The notes under the pieces: generated by a model
What the model was told of the DNA's origin: nothing
The model's input: only the letters and a program-made list of their open reading frames with translations
The model's database searches: none
Program-made: the position numbers and the translations under genes
Part shown: positions 1 to 10,747 of the stretch, one piece after another
How the letters are laid out: every line of letters begins with the position of its first letter
Numbering within the stretch: position 1 is the first letter of the stretch
NCBI GenBank assembly: GCA_039654915.1
Contig: CM077599.1
Span: 74,058,001-74,122,000, forward strand
Reading direction: 5' to 3'
Origin: Aquilaria yunnanensis
Taxonomy: Eukaryota; Streptophyta; Magnoliopsida; Malvales; Thymelaeaceae
DNA length: 64,000 nucleotides

Positions 1-133
1 AGAAAGCATTCAACATTCAACGGCTTACACATTTCATAAATATCAAGTCAGTCTGATTTAGGTCTAAAAATTATTATGTCTATGGCTCTAACACAAGAAC
101 TTTGGAAATGCGCTAACCTGTTGATGACGCCCA

Positions 134-1898
134 TCACGGAGTCCCGACTATCTCCTCATCCTCTGAGTCCGAGTCATCAGGATAATGTGGAACTGGTTGT
201 GCCGGCGGGCACGGAAGGTTTAGCGAACGACAAATCATCTCCAACTGAGCCCAGTTTGCCTCCAATGCGGCTCTCTGAGCCTCCATCTCTGCTCTCTGTC
301 TCTTCTTAATTCTCTCGAGCTTCCTCTCGTACGCCGCATCCCTTCGTGCATTCTCCTCCACCATCATCTTCTGTACTTGCTCGTTAAATTGCGGTGTCTG
401 TGTGATGTCAATAGGCGGGATGGGACCTGGCTGTCGGCGTCTTGGTATAGCACACTGCTCAGATCCTAATCCAAATACACGGCCTCTCCTTCTACCGCCA
501 GATGCAGTACTAATGATTGCTAGTTCATCAATCGCCTCTATCCCATCCTCTTGCTGTGTTTGCTCCTTAATCTCTGCACTAATACGAGTCTACAGAAACG
601 TCATAAAATACATTTAGTCATGTCATAATTTTTAAAACCTAGTAATTAACTTAAGAATATTCTGCGACCAAACAATTTTACTACTTACAGCAACTTCTTC
701 ACAGCGCTTACTAACATATTTCCCATTCTTCATTTTATGTGTCGCCTGAAGGACTTTAAACAAGTCAGGATCCTTCTTCTCAGGATCTCTCTCTCTAATT
801 GAATGAAACGTAACATTAATATGTAATTTAATTTGATTAGTATCTGAACTGTTGTTTGAAAGAACATTAGCGAGATACATACCATTTGCTCTCGATGTGC
901 AGACATCGAGATAGATCCTCTAGCATATGTCGCACTGCAAGAGCCAGACTGTGAATCCTCCTCACTCATTGTTGCTCGCATTGCCTTGAACTTCACGGAC
1001 TTCTGAATGAACTCAGGGCTCGCCCAATATGCCTTCATTTCCGCATATGCAGGATCTGACATAAAGTTTGCCTTCGCTCAACGTTTAACCGGATCTTTCA
1101 CACGCCGAATTTCTGACATCATGCTTCTGTAATGCTGTGCTCCCAATATATTCCACACCCGATACACCTCATTATGGTGTATGGGATCTCACTCACAACT
1201 CCTCTGTACAGGTTAATATGTTTAAACTATTAGCATGGGAAAATACAATTCTATATCTTATAACATTATTACATCATTATCATAGTAATATTATTGTCAT
1301 ACCTCAAAAACACGCCACCATTGCTGCAGGTCTGATGGAGAAACGGATGACCAATCAGAATATGGTTTGAAATGTGTGGTGAAACATGGAGTCACTAACC
1401 GTGTCGCCGCAGCTGGAATGAATCTGTGTCGTTGAAATTATCGGACTTAAGTTTCAAAGAATGATTCCATGTAAAGTATTTACTCTTACTAATATTAATA
1501 CTTGTGTCTGGTATTTATCAGTTACGTGTTACCATGTGGGGATATCCTCATCCGCGGTCGCCCTGCTGTTTGTGACATCGATGATGGGATGCCATCAATA
1601 TGTATATCATCATCTGAGGGATGGTCGTCACTATGGGGTGCCTCAGGTGCCGCGCACCAGATCCATGTGCAGATGGCGTGCCTCCACCGCCGTTGGATCG
1701 GTGCTCATGTGAGGGGACCTGCGTGGGTAGCACTGTTGTTCCCTGCGTCTCTACACTGACATCCTCCTGTGCCCGGGATGAAGAACCCATCCTATGTCGT
1801 TCATTAAGTATTGGTTCCATTACCTCCTTAAACTGTGCAAATGGTCCTTTCCTAGGTCGGCGTTTATAGGTGTTATCCCCTTTACGAGGCATCTGCAT
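134..1898 (-). pseudogene. Ptta/En/Spm-type second gene of CACTA 1 (Transposase_24 family), multi-exon, broken
   Basis: This is the downstream gene typical of plant CACTA elements, probably a DNA-binding accessory to the transposase. Readable pieces in transcription order: a first exon starting MQMPRKGDNTYKRRPRKGPF (1898 to about 1600); a piece with SDWSSVSPSDLQQWWRVFE ending at 1303 before a GT donor; an exon 1203-883 (acceptor CTGTACAG) with NEVYRVWNILGAQHYRSMM and later FMSDPAYAEMKAYWASPEF; an exon about 790-689 with DPEKKDPDLFKVLQATH; and a last exon 589-134 with GRVFGLGSEQCAIPRR and a charged coiled coil (RKLERIKKRQRAEMEAQRAA). Splice sites at 883/790 and 689/589 keep one frame. TGA stops interrupt the frame at 1189-1191 and 1078-1080. 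Exon limits at the 5' side are approximate. Confidence 0.75.
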
Positions 1899-2047
1899 TT
1901 ATTTTTAGGTAAGTTGGTGAATTAAACATAACATATATTTACTGACATATATTGTGCAGTATTAGGGGTACATAAACGTACTCAAATATTTTCATCACAT
2001 ACATAAAAATTACCATCCTATCATTATTCCTAGTACATGTTATCTAA

Positions 2048-5000
2048 TCATTCATTCGACCTACTGCTGTCATTCAACTCAAACTCCTCGGACTCTTCAG
2101 AGTCACTGTCATCGGATATAAACTCCTCATCATCCTCTGTCTCGCCATTAGATCCCCCTTCCCCAAGTACATCTTCTTCAATCTCATCACCGACACCCGG
2201 GTCAGCTAACTCCTCAATTGGGTCATCTTCAATTCTTTGACAATTAACAGATCCACTGTCTTGATACACATCATCTGTGTCCAGAACTGCAGCCTGTATT
2301 ATCCATCGAGGTTTTATCTTCATAACAGCTGACCACCCGTTTCTTTCACGTGACTTACTCGGATATCGTGTGTAGTAAACTTGGTTAGCCTGTGATGCTA
2401 GAATGAAAGAATCAAACTTCTAATATCTGCGGCTATTGCGGATCTCAACTAACCCAAACTGTTTATGCATTCGAGTTCCACGTTCAGGTTTTGGGTCAAA
2501 CCAGTTGCACCTAAACAAGACAACATTCTTATGCGGAAAGCCGGGATATTTGAGTTGAATGACTTCTTCTAATATACCATAAAAATCACATTCAACTTCA
2601 CTTGCACCCGTGCTGCGTATGTAGACTCCACTATTAAATGTTGATTTGTCCTTCCCCCATTCACTTATGTGAAACTTGTACCCATTTGTGAAATACACCG
2701 GCCATGTCTGAACTCGCCGTGAGGGCCCACATGCGACATCCCTCAAGATGGTATCGACAATATTGTTACCTGGGTCATCAACCTATGTAAAACATATTTC
2801 AATTTAGGACAATATATATGGAGACTTTTATAACTTAACATATTGCAATACATTCTGTCCTAAAAGCACACGTACATATTGTCAGAGCCAGGCTGAGAAA
2901 TTGTTTTCAATGTGTATGTCCATCTCGGACATTGTTATCTCAGGTGCAGTTTCCCTGACCATGTCCACAAACATACTATGGCCAATAACAGAAACAATAA
3001 AAATATGTTAGTTTTGTTTGATGAGTAGTACTGAATTTCAACATAGTCACAGTTGGAATGCCTTTACATGAACGATGACTTACTTTAGGTATGGCCTGAT
3101 CTGAGCACAGTTTAGAAGAACGTATGTGGTTGCAAGTCTGAGTTCATCGTCCGTGAGGAATCTATATCGGCATGCACCATATGGTCGTCCCGAAAAAGTG
3201 AATATGGACCACAAGTCACCATTACATTGGACATGACCACCATGGTCATTTCTCGATACGCGGTTCATCATGGAGGGAACATGGGACTCAAAGTAATGAG
3301 AGCAAAAGATGGAAGTCTTCTCTATAAGGTATGCTTTACATATCGAGCCCTCAACATGAGCAGTATTAGAAACCTTCATTTTTAGGTCATGCATGCACCG
3401 CTCAAATTTATACATCCATCGGTATTGAACAGGTCCTCCAACCCTTTCTTCAAAGGGCAAGTGAACTGGGAGATGCTTCATGACATCAAAAAACCCTGGA
3501 GGGAAAATTCTCTCAAGCTTACAAATTATAATTGCAATATTTTCCTCCAACGCAAACAAGTGATTTTCATGCAACTCTGGAGAACACAAGTCTTTAAAAA
3601 ATAGGCTTAACTCCGTTAATGGCTTCCAAATATTGTCGAGTAGCGCTTCGAGGGCAATGGGGAGAAGCCTTTGCATCATAACGTGGCAATCATGGCTCTT
3701 CATACCATACATATTGCAACCAGCTGTATCAACACATCTCCCAAGATTCGAGGCATATCCATCAGGGAGCCGTAAAAATTTTACCCAGGCGATCACATCT
3801 TGCCTTTGGTTAACATCCAATGTGAACCTCACCTTTGGTTTGAACGAACGACCATCATCAAGTGGAACCATGTTTAACTCCTGCCGATTACAATAAATTT
3901 CCAGGTCCTTCCGTGCTTTCACATTATCTTTCGTTTTGTTCTTAACATCCATCACAGTATTCCATATATTCTCAAACACGTTCTTCTCAATATGCATAAC
4001 ATCAAGATTATGTCGTATTAAGTTCGTGGCCCAATATGGTAACTCCCAGAAAATGCTTCGCTTCGTCCAATTATGTGATTTCCCATAATCGTACGGGCGA
4101 TGTTGTAGCCCATCGTTTCCAACTGATGGAATCCATGAGATTCTTTTAAATATATCTTCACCTGATAAGTGCGGAGGAGGCAATGACTTCTCTGATTTCC
4201 CCTTCTTAAACTAAGTACAATTCCTTCTATATGGGTGGTTCCGGGCAAGGAATTGCCGATGACAGTCGAAAAATGAAAATTTCCCCCCATACTTAAGTTG
4301 GAATGCCTTACTTTCGCCTATACAAATAGGGCAAGACAATTGCCCATGTGTCATCCACCCTGATAGCATGCCATAAGCCGGAAAGTCATTTATGGTCCAC
4401 ATTAACGCTGCTCGCAGAATTCAATGACACATCCCATGTTTCAACACCATCAAACCACAGATGCCGTAGCTCCTCGATTAAAGGTTGTAGATAAATATCA
4501 ATCTTATGATTTGGGCTACATGGACCTGGAATCAGCAACGAAAGGAACATATAAGGTTTTTTCATGCACATCCAAGGGGGCAAATTATACGGAGTAACGA
4601 TCACAGGCCAACAAGAGTATTATTTCCCAGATGGTCCAAAAGGTGTAAATCCATCGGCACATAACCCCAATCTGACATTTCGTGCTTCCGAAGCAAACCA
4701 TGGGTAGGTCTAATCAAAATGTTTCCAAGCCTCACCATCTGATGGATGTTTGATAACACCTGGGACCTGTGTTTGCTGTTTATGCCACCTCATCTGCTCA
4801 GCTGTTGCTAATGACGCAAATAAGCATTGCAGACAAGGGCTTAGTGGTAAATAATGCATGGTTTTTCTCGGTCGATCTTTACCACGACCTCCCTTTTTTG
4901 GCTTATATCTCTCAGCTGCACAGTACTTACATATACCCAGACTACTGTCATCTTTCCAGAACAACATACAATCATTCACACAGACGTCAATCTTCTCGTG

Positions 5001-5915
5001 AGACAGACCCAACTGGGAAACTAATTTCTTAGTTTCATACCAATTTGATAGCATCTTACTATCTGTTGGTTGAGTCTCCTTCATCAGTTGGGCAATGCCA
5101 TTAAAGCATCATCGTGACATGTGATACTCAGACTTAAGGTTGAGAAGACGGACAGCAGCAGATAACTCAGAATGACTTTCGCACCCATCCAATAAAGGAG
5201 TTGATGCTGAATTCAAAAGGTTAAAAAATTTTGAGGCGCTTTCATTCGGCTCTGCAACATTAACTTCTGGAATTTGTGAGTAACTAGGGCCAACGACATC
5301 TAATACCATCCTTTCATATGGATTCGTCGAACTCATCAGTTGGGCAATGCCATTAAAGCATCATCGTGACATGTGATACTCAGACTTAAGGTTGAGAAGA
5401 CGGACAGCAGCAGATAACTCAGAATGACTTTCGCACCCATCCCATAAAGGAGTTGATGCTGAATTCAAAAGGTTAAAAAATTTTGAGGCGCTTTCATTCG
5501 GCTCTGCAACATTAACTTCTGGAATTTGTGAGTAACTAGGGCCAACGACATCTAATACCATCCTTTCATATGGATTCGTCGAACTCCCCTGCTTAAACTG
5601 ATCAAACCCACCCACACCCGGAGCCGTATCTGATGCTTCATAAAATGGCTCACCATGAGCGGTCCAATTCAAGTAAAAAGGCGTAAACCCCCATTTGTAC
5701 AGATGAACTCTGACCTCATCAGACTGATTAAACCGCAAATTCTTACATTTCTGACAAGGACAGCGAATGCATAACCAACTCATAGTTTCAGGGTGTGAGA
5801 CAGCAAATGATATAAATTCTTCGACCCCGGCCTCCCACTGTTTTGCGTAACCCGTTCGGCCAGGCAAAAAATGGTTATTGTACATCCAACTACGGGCGGA
5901 TTCCATTACAAACAA
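2048..5915 (-). pseudogene. TNPD-like CACTA transposase, degenerate
   Basis: The domain order matches plant CACTA transposases. A Transpos_assoc zinc domain (RCPCQKCKN, then WTAHGEPFYEA) lies at 5915-5630. The transposase_21 core (ALMWTINDFPAYGMLSGW, CPICIGESKAF, NLIRHNLDVMHIEKNVFEN) lies at about 4420-3900. A DUF4218-like part (LFFKDLCSPEL, HLPVHLPFEERVGGPVQYRW) ends at a GTAAGT donor near 3085. Then come an exon near 2985-2790, the DUF4216 region (CDFYGILEEVIQLKYPG, VVLFRCNWFDP, 2746-2430) and an acidic tail ending at 2048. Lesions seen: TGA at 5361 (repeated at 5109 by duplication), TAG at 4710, TAA at 4620-4622, a frameshift near 4420, TAG at 4211, TGA at 2882-2884 and TAG at 2420. It cannot make a full transposase. 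Confidence 0.85.
5081..5584. repeat. 252-bp in-frame tandem duplication in the transposase 5' region
   Basis: 5081-5332 and 5333-5584 are direct copies; one substitution was seen by eye (CATCCAATAAAGG against CATCCCATAAAGG). The unit is 84 codons, so the duplication keeps frame. It repeats the linker between the Transpos_assoc domain and the transposase core, including the TGA stop, so the stop probably predates the duplication. Confidence 0.95.
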
Positions 5916-8900
5916 AATATGTTCGTAATCATAAACACCTCAATCTATTAGATGATATACGTAGTCAAGTTTTATATTGAGTTAATGAAAACAACAAAAG
6001 TTCATTAATGTTTACGTAAGTAACTTAAAAAGTTGGAAGATAAACAAAGTTTATTCTCAATCTTATTGTTCTTATGATTAACGTACAATCATTATTATTG
6101 TTGTTATTGTTCTTATTATTCTAGAAGTTCTTAGTATGTAAATTAAAAATTTTCTTCATTATATTTTATTACATATAGGCTTTACTAAGTAAAAAAGGTA
6201 ATGAATAAAGAAAGTTTATGTTTAGGATGAGGGTTAAAACTGTCCTTATTATTCCTTTATGGTTTAGGGTTTTAAGGTTAGAGATTGAGGGTTTATGATT
6301 TGGATTAAGAGCTTATAGTTAAGGTTAAGGTTAAGTTTAGAGTCTTGGGTTTATGGGGATTAGGGTTCAAATTTTTTTATTTAACGTTTATGGTAATGTT
6401 AAAATTAGTGTTAAGGTTAGGATCTAAGTTTATGTCTATTAGAGTTTAGATTTAGGTATAGGGTTGATACTGCTACGATTATAGACTTATAGTTTAGGTT
6501 AGATTTTGTAATTAGGGTTTTAAAGTTTAGGTTTGGGGTCTTGGGTTTAAGTTTAGATTTATGGTCTAAGGTAAAGGTTAGGGTTAGGAAACAGTTTGCG
6601 TTCAATTCATGTTTGGTACAATCAGGATGGCTGGATTTTGTCGAAGGACAGTGACTCCTCCTCTTTTCAAGGTTGGTGACATTTTATCATGAAAATATCT
6701 TTCCGATTCTCGATTTCGCTATTCTTCTACTTTAACTTTTCTTTTTTTTTGAAACACATTTACAGTCCCCATATTATTTTTGTTTCTAATATTAGACCAT
6801 AAGTTTAATAAATTATAGTATTTTTTTTTAATTACTTGGTTATTTTTTTTAATGTTTTATTATCTAAACTAAAATATCCGTAACCATGGTTTTTTTTTTA
6901 GTGAAATAAGACTTTTTTTTCTTCACTTTTCTAAAGTCAATTGTTAAACTCGTAATACGTAAAGTTTAAAGATTCTCTCTATTGGTCTCCAAATTAATTT
7001 ACTAATTATTCTGCATTATTATTGTCATATTATTGCAACATGGTTTAAACATATAATAATAATTTTTATTATCATTACACCATGACATAATATAACTATT
7101 TACACTAAAGCACTCCAAGTAAACCATAACTATACCTATTACCATCAACTTATACAAATAATCATTCTATAAGAGAATATATACAACGCACAAAAAACTT
7201 ACATATTGACTCTAATCCATAAGCAAAAAATATCCACAGATAACAAATAATTAACATAAATTGCATATTCAAATATCAACAACTATGTTCAAACCACAGT
7301 GACAACACATAAGTTTTATTATCAATATTAATAATTAAAAATAATTTCCCTTAAAAAATCTCATTTTCAATTAGAAAAGGAAAAAAAATTACAAACTTAC
7401 CTCGAACGACTTCGAACGCAGAGGAAAAACAATGGGTACATCTTCAAGCTCGCAGATGCAGGGAGGAACTGAAAAAATGGGGGAAAAAAACTTAATATCC
7501 TGGTAATATAAGAAATTTCCTTCAAATCCAACAAAGGAACGTTAATCTACACGAGCCTTTTAAACAAAATACGTTATAAAGATTATTATTAGTTTCATTA
7601 TAGTTATTATTATTATAATAATAACTATTATTATTATTAGTATTATTGTAATTATGATTGTTAAGAAGTGATCAAAGGTTGATATTAACAAGTTGTCTTT
7701 TCTCATCTGGAAAAGTTTGTATATTTTATCTCCACTTTTTAATAATCTTATTTAGTAGAACAAATTTCTAAGAAAATGGAGTACGATCAGAAAATGCTAT
7801 AGAATCAAAATGTGAATGACATTAATTTGCATGGATGAATAAAATTGGTATCATATATAAAGCAATCAGTTGAAAATAAAAGTGATTCAAATAATTTTTT
7901 TAAAAAAGAGAGGAATATAATTTTGGACAATTTAATAAGGAATTATTGTATTGTTCATAAAATGCTTACCAAATGGAGTCAATTGAATCCGAGATCTTTA
8001 ATATATAAACTCAAAAATGATGACCTTGAAAAAGGTGAAAATTACAATATTTTCATAAAAATTACATGAAAATAAACTATAGATTAAGGCATGAGTTATG
8101 TTTTCAGAAAAATATTTAAAACATAAAAAGGTGTGAAATCAAGAATATTAATAATGGTAAATTCGCGACTGTGCTCATGAAAACAAAACAAAAGCAATAA
8201 TCATCACTATTAAAAAAAAGTGAATAAGAATTAGTTAGGGTGAAGAATAAGTAGTATCGAATTAAAAAACATAAAAAAATGTAAAAAATATCATATTAAG
8301 GGCCAGAAATATAATTTAGATGATGTAGGTTCTGGGAGATCAAGATGTAACAAAATACATTATTTGCCAAAATATATGAAGTACTATAAGGGAGACAAAT
8401 AAGCAGAATTGCTATCCATGGCAGTTGTATTTTTTTTGCGTATATTTATGCAAATAAAACTGATCAGAAAAAAGGATTTTTTGTATTAAATAGAATTACT
8501 AATTTAATAAGCGCACTTTAATATTGGTTGAAGGTGCACATTTGTCCCCTACTCAGAACCTTTGAAGTAAATTTTAGTCTTTTCTTGAGTTATTTTTAAC
8601 AGTATGAGATTTGCAAATTAATTAACAAAAATTAATTATACTACCTAAGCAATTTACGTAAATCAAAATTATTTCATATTTTTAAATATACTAAATAATT
8701 TCATAGGAAAATTTAGTACGTAAACAAAAATTATTTTACAGGTAAGAACAAGAGATTTTACGCTACAATAGTAGTGAGACCAACATTTAATTTCTTGTAA
8801 AGGATAAAATGCTCAAATTTTCATATTAATTCTAGAAATTGTGAAGGAAATCTAAGTTTGTTGTCCTGAAATGTACAAATATTCAGTAAACAATAAAAAT

Positions 8901-9640
8901 GGACCATCTTAGATAGAAATAATGAAATGGTGATAAATATATCTATTAGTATGTTCATGATTTTTTTTTTCCAAAACCAAATTTTAGGGTCATTTTAATT
9001 TATTTTCTAAGTTGACTAAGTTAAAGAATTTATAAAAATTAATTATTTTTATATAAAGAATTATTCTACTAATTATTTTTCATATATTATTAACACATTA
9101 ATTTTAGGAAAAAAAATGAAAAACAAAATAATGCATTATGCTTATCCTTAAATAAATTGACGCTTAATTAGTTTAGCAAGGTGGTCCCTCACTTTTGTTA
9201 GTATATATACTACTATTAAGTTAAGTTTACGACATATATATTTACTAATGAGATGAGCAAACAACCTAAAAGCCAAGTGATTCAGTAGGTAGCTAAATCT
9301 ATCAATGCAAAGCCTTTCACAGTATCTTGGACAAAAACTATTGCACCTATATAGATGATAAAAGCCTCATACCTATACAGACAAGTTTGAGACAGCTGAA
9401 ACTGGGCTAAAGCACCACGGAGGACCAACAACAACCGCGGACTTCAAAATTTGTTAAAAATCCATAGAAAAGACGAAAGGTGAATCTTATACACAAAATT
9501 CTTTATATCCAACACTACAAAGCTGAAAAAAAATTATTCTCAGCATTCCACAACACCCAAACTAAAATGTTAAAAATTGCACAGAAGGCCTGAACATTTT
9601 TTTTTTTAACGGCAGTGATAATATTAACTGGAGGAAAAAA
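5916..9640. other. AT-rich internal non-coding region of CACTA 1
   Basis: No convincing coding sequence was seen on either strand. The stretch has many A/T homopolymer runs and short ATT microsatellite-like tracts (7590-7640). By position it is the long 5' intron or leader between the promoter end of the element near 10.3 kb and the transposase start near 5.9 kb. It includes the telomere-like block listed separately. Confidence 0.5.
6225..6595 (+). repeat. Degenerate telomere-like (TTTAGGG-related) repeat block
   Basis: About 370 bp of irregular TTAGGG/TTTAGGG/TTAAGGTT-type words, for example TTTAGGGTTTTAAGGTTAG, GGGATTAGGGTTCAAA and AAGGTTAGGGTTAGG. Spacing is irregular and many units are mutated (TTTAGGT, TTATGGT), so this is an old or non-canonical interstitial block inside CACTA 1, not a true telomere. 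Confidence 0.6.
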
Positions 9641-10100
9641 TACAGAGTTTTTGCCCAGCAGGTGATTGGACGAAACCAAACAAATAATTTAGCCACAAAC
9701 GAACTTCAATCACGACACCACTGGAACCAAAAACAACCCAACTTCTTGCACCTTTCAGAAATCCATGAGGAAGTTAAACTTTCAATTTCCAAAAAAAGTA
9801 CTCTGTTACTGCTGATTGTTTTTGAAGAGAAGATTTCGTTAATTATTCCTCCGCCAGTTGGTAATCCAAGTTGAAGACAAACCGTGCTTACCAATTTTGT
9901 TTGTTTGTTTGTGGCTGCTAAGCTGGTTTTCTTCCTCAGCTTTTTCACGCGGCTGTCGGCGTCGGATCTACAACCGTTGTCCGTCGTCGTAAGCTGCGAA
10001 ATGGTCAGCTGAAATTTCTCCGTCTCTCGCTCAACTTGATTTTGGATCTCTCATCTGTTTCAATGGAAGGTAGGGTTGTTGCGGAAATTTATATCAAATT
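9640..10100. other. GC-richer, gene-like segment inside CACTA 1 (unidentified)
   Basis: Base composition changes from AT-rich to mixed (GGCTGTCGGCGTCGGATC near 9955). A plus-strand CAATGGAAGGTAGGG near 10062 looks like a short first exon followed by a GT donor. A minus-strand ORF of 80 codons (9706-9948) is open but unrecognised. The segment could be part of the element's own leader or a captured host gene fragment. Function unknown. Confidence 0.3.
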
Positions 10101-10279
10101 TGTTTGTTCTGGGCTCTTGATAAATTTATATCAAATTTATATGTTCAACCCACATCAACGAAAGAGCTCAAGTAAGGGAAGATACGGAAAAAAAATCAAA
10201 TAAATCTCGGGAAAAAAATAAAATAACCTTCAGATCACCCAAAACGACACCAGATCCACGTACAACTGACCTCCACGAA

Positions 10280-10747
10280 GCTGTTTCAGCGCTTAATCGA
10301 TGAAGAAACGTGAATGTGTGTGCTGTGCGAAGAAGAGGTTGCAGGGGAGAGAGAGACGCGAAGGAACGAGAAAGAAGACGACTGGCGCTGGAGGGGGGAA
10401 GGGGGGTCATTTAAAAAAAAATTTCCAACGGCAAACCTGCACGCAAAACGCACCGTATTCATTAATAAGATTCCAACGGTTAAAACCGTTGGTAAATTAA
10501 CAGAAGCCTTACAATTTCCAACAGTCAAGCCGTTGGAAACATTACACATTAATTTAATGAATTCTAATCTATTTTTTCCAACGCGTCACAGTAGGAAATT
10601 TTTCCAACGGTCAAAACCGTTGGTAATTAGCCGTTAGTAAAAACAAAAAAAAAATTGCCTACCAACGCGTGCACGTTGGAAAATTTTTACCAACAATTCT
10701 ACACGTTGATAAAATGACAGTTGGAAAATCATGATATTTTAGTAGTG
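10280..10747 (-). promoter_or_regulatory. Terminal and subterminal region of CACTA 1 (5' end of the element)
   Basis: The terminus CACTACTAAAA (reading leftward from 10747) is followed by repeated inverted words: AAAACCGTTGG, CCAACGGTCAAAACCGTTGG near 10603, CCAACGCGTGCACGTTGG near 10661, and ACCAACAATTCTACACGTTG. In En/Spm elements such subterminal repeats bind the element's DNA-binding protein and overlap the promoter. A purine-rich plus-strand stretch (10310-10410) lies just inside, equivalent to a pyrimidine-rich transcribed leader on the minus strand. TATA position and transcript start were not determined. Confidence 0.7.

Larger units (their letters stand above)
1..10747 (-). mobile_element. 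CACTA (En/Spm-type) DNA transposon 1, left end outside the window
   Basis: Both standard CACTA genes are read on the minus strand: a TNPD-like transposase (2048-5915) and, downstream, a Ptta/En/Spm (Transposase_24) gene (134-1898). The right boundary is visible. Read on the minus strand from 10747, the element begins CACTACTAAAATATCATG, a CACTA-type terminus, followed by closely packed CCAACGG/CCGTTGG subterminal repeats. The 3 bases outside (AAG, 10748-10750) would be one copy of the target duplication; the other lies left of position 1. Both genes are broken, so the copy is defective. About 4.2 kb of AT-rich sequence (5916-10160) separates the transposase from its presumed promoter end. Confidence 0.85.
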
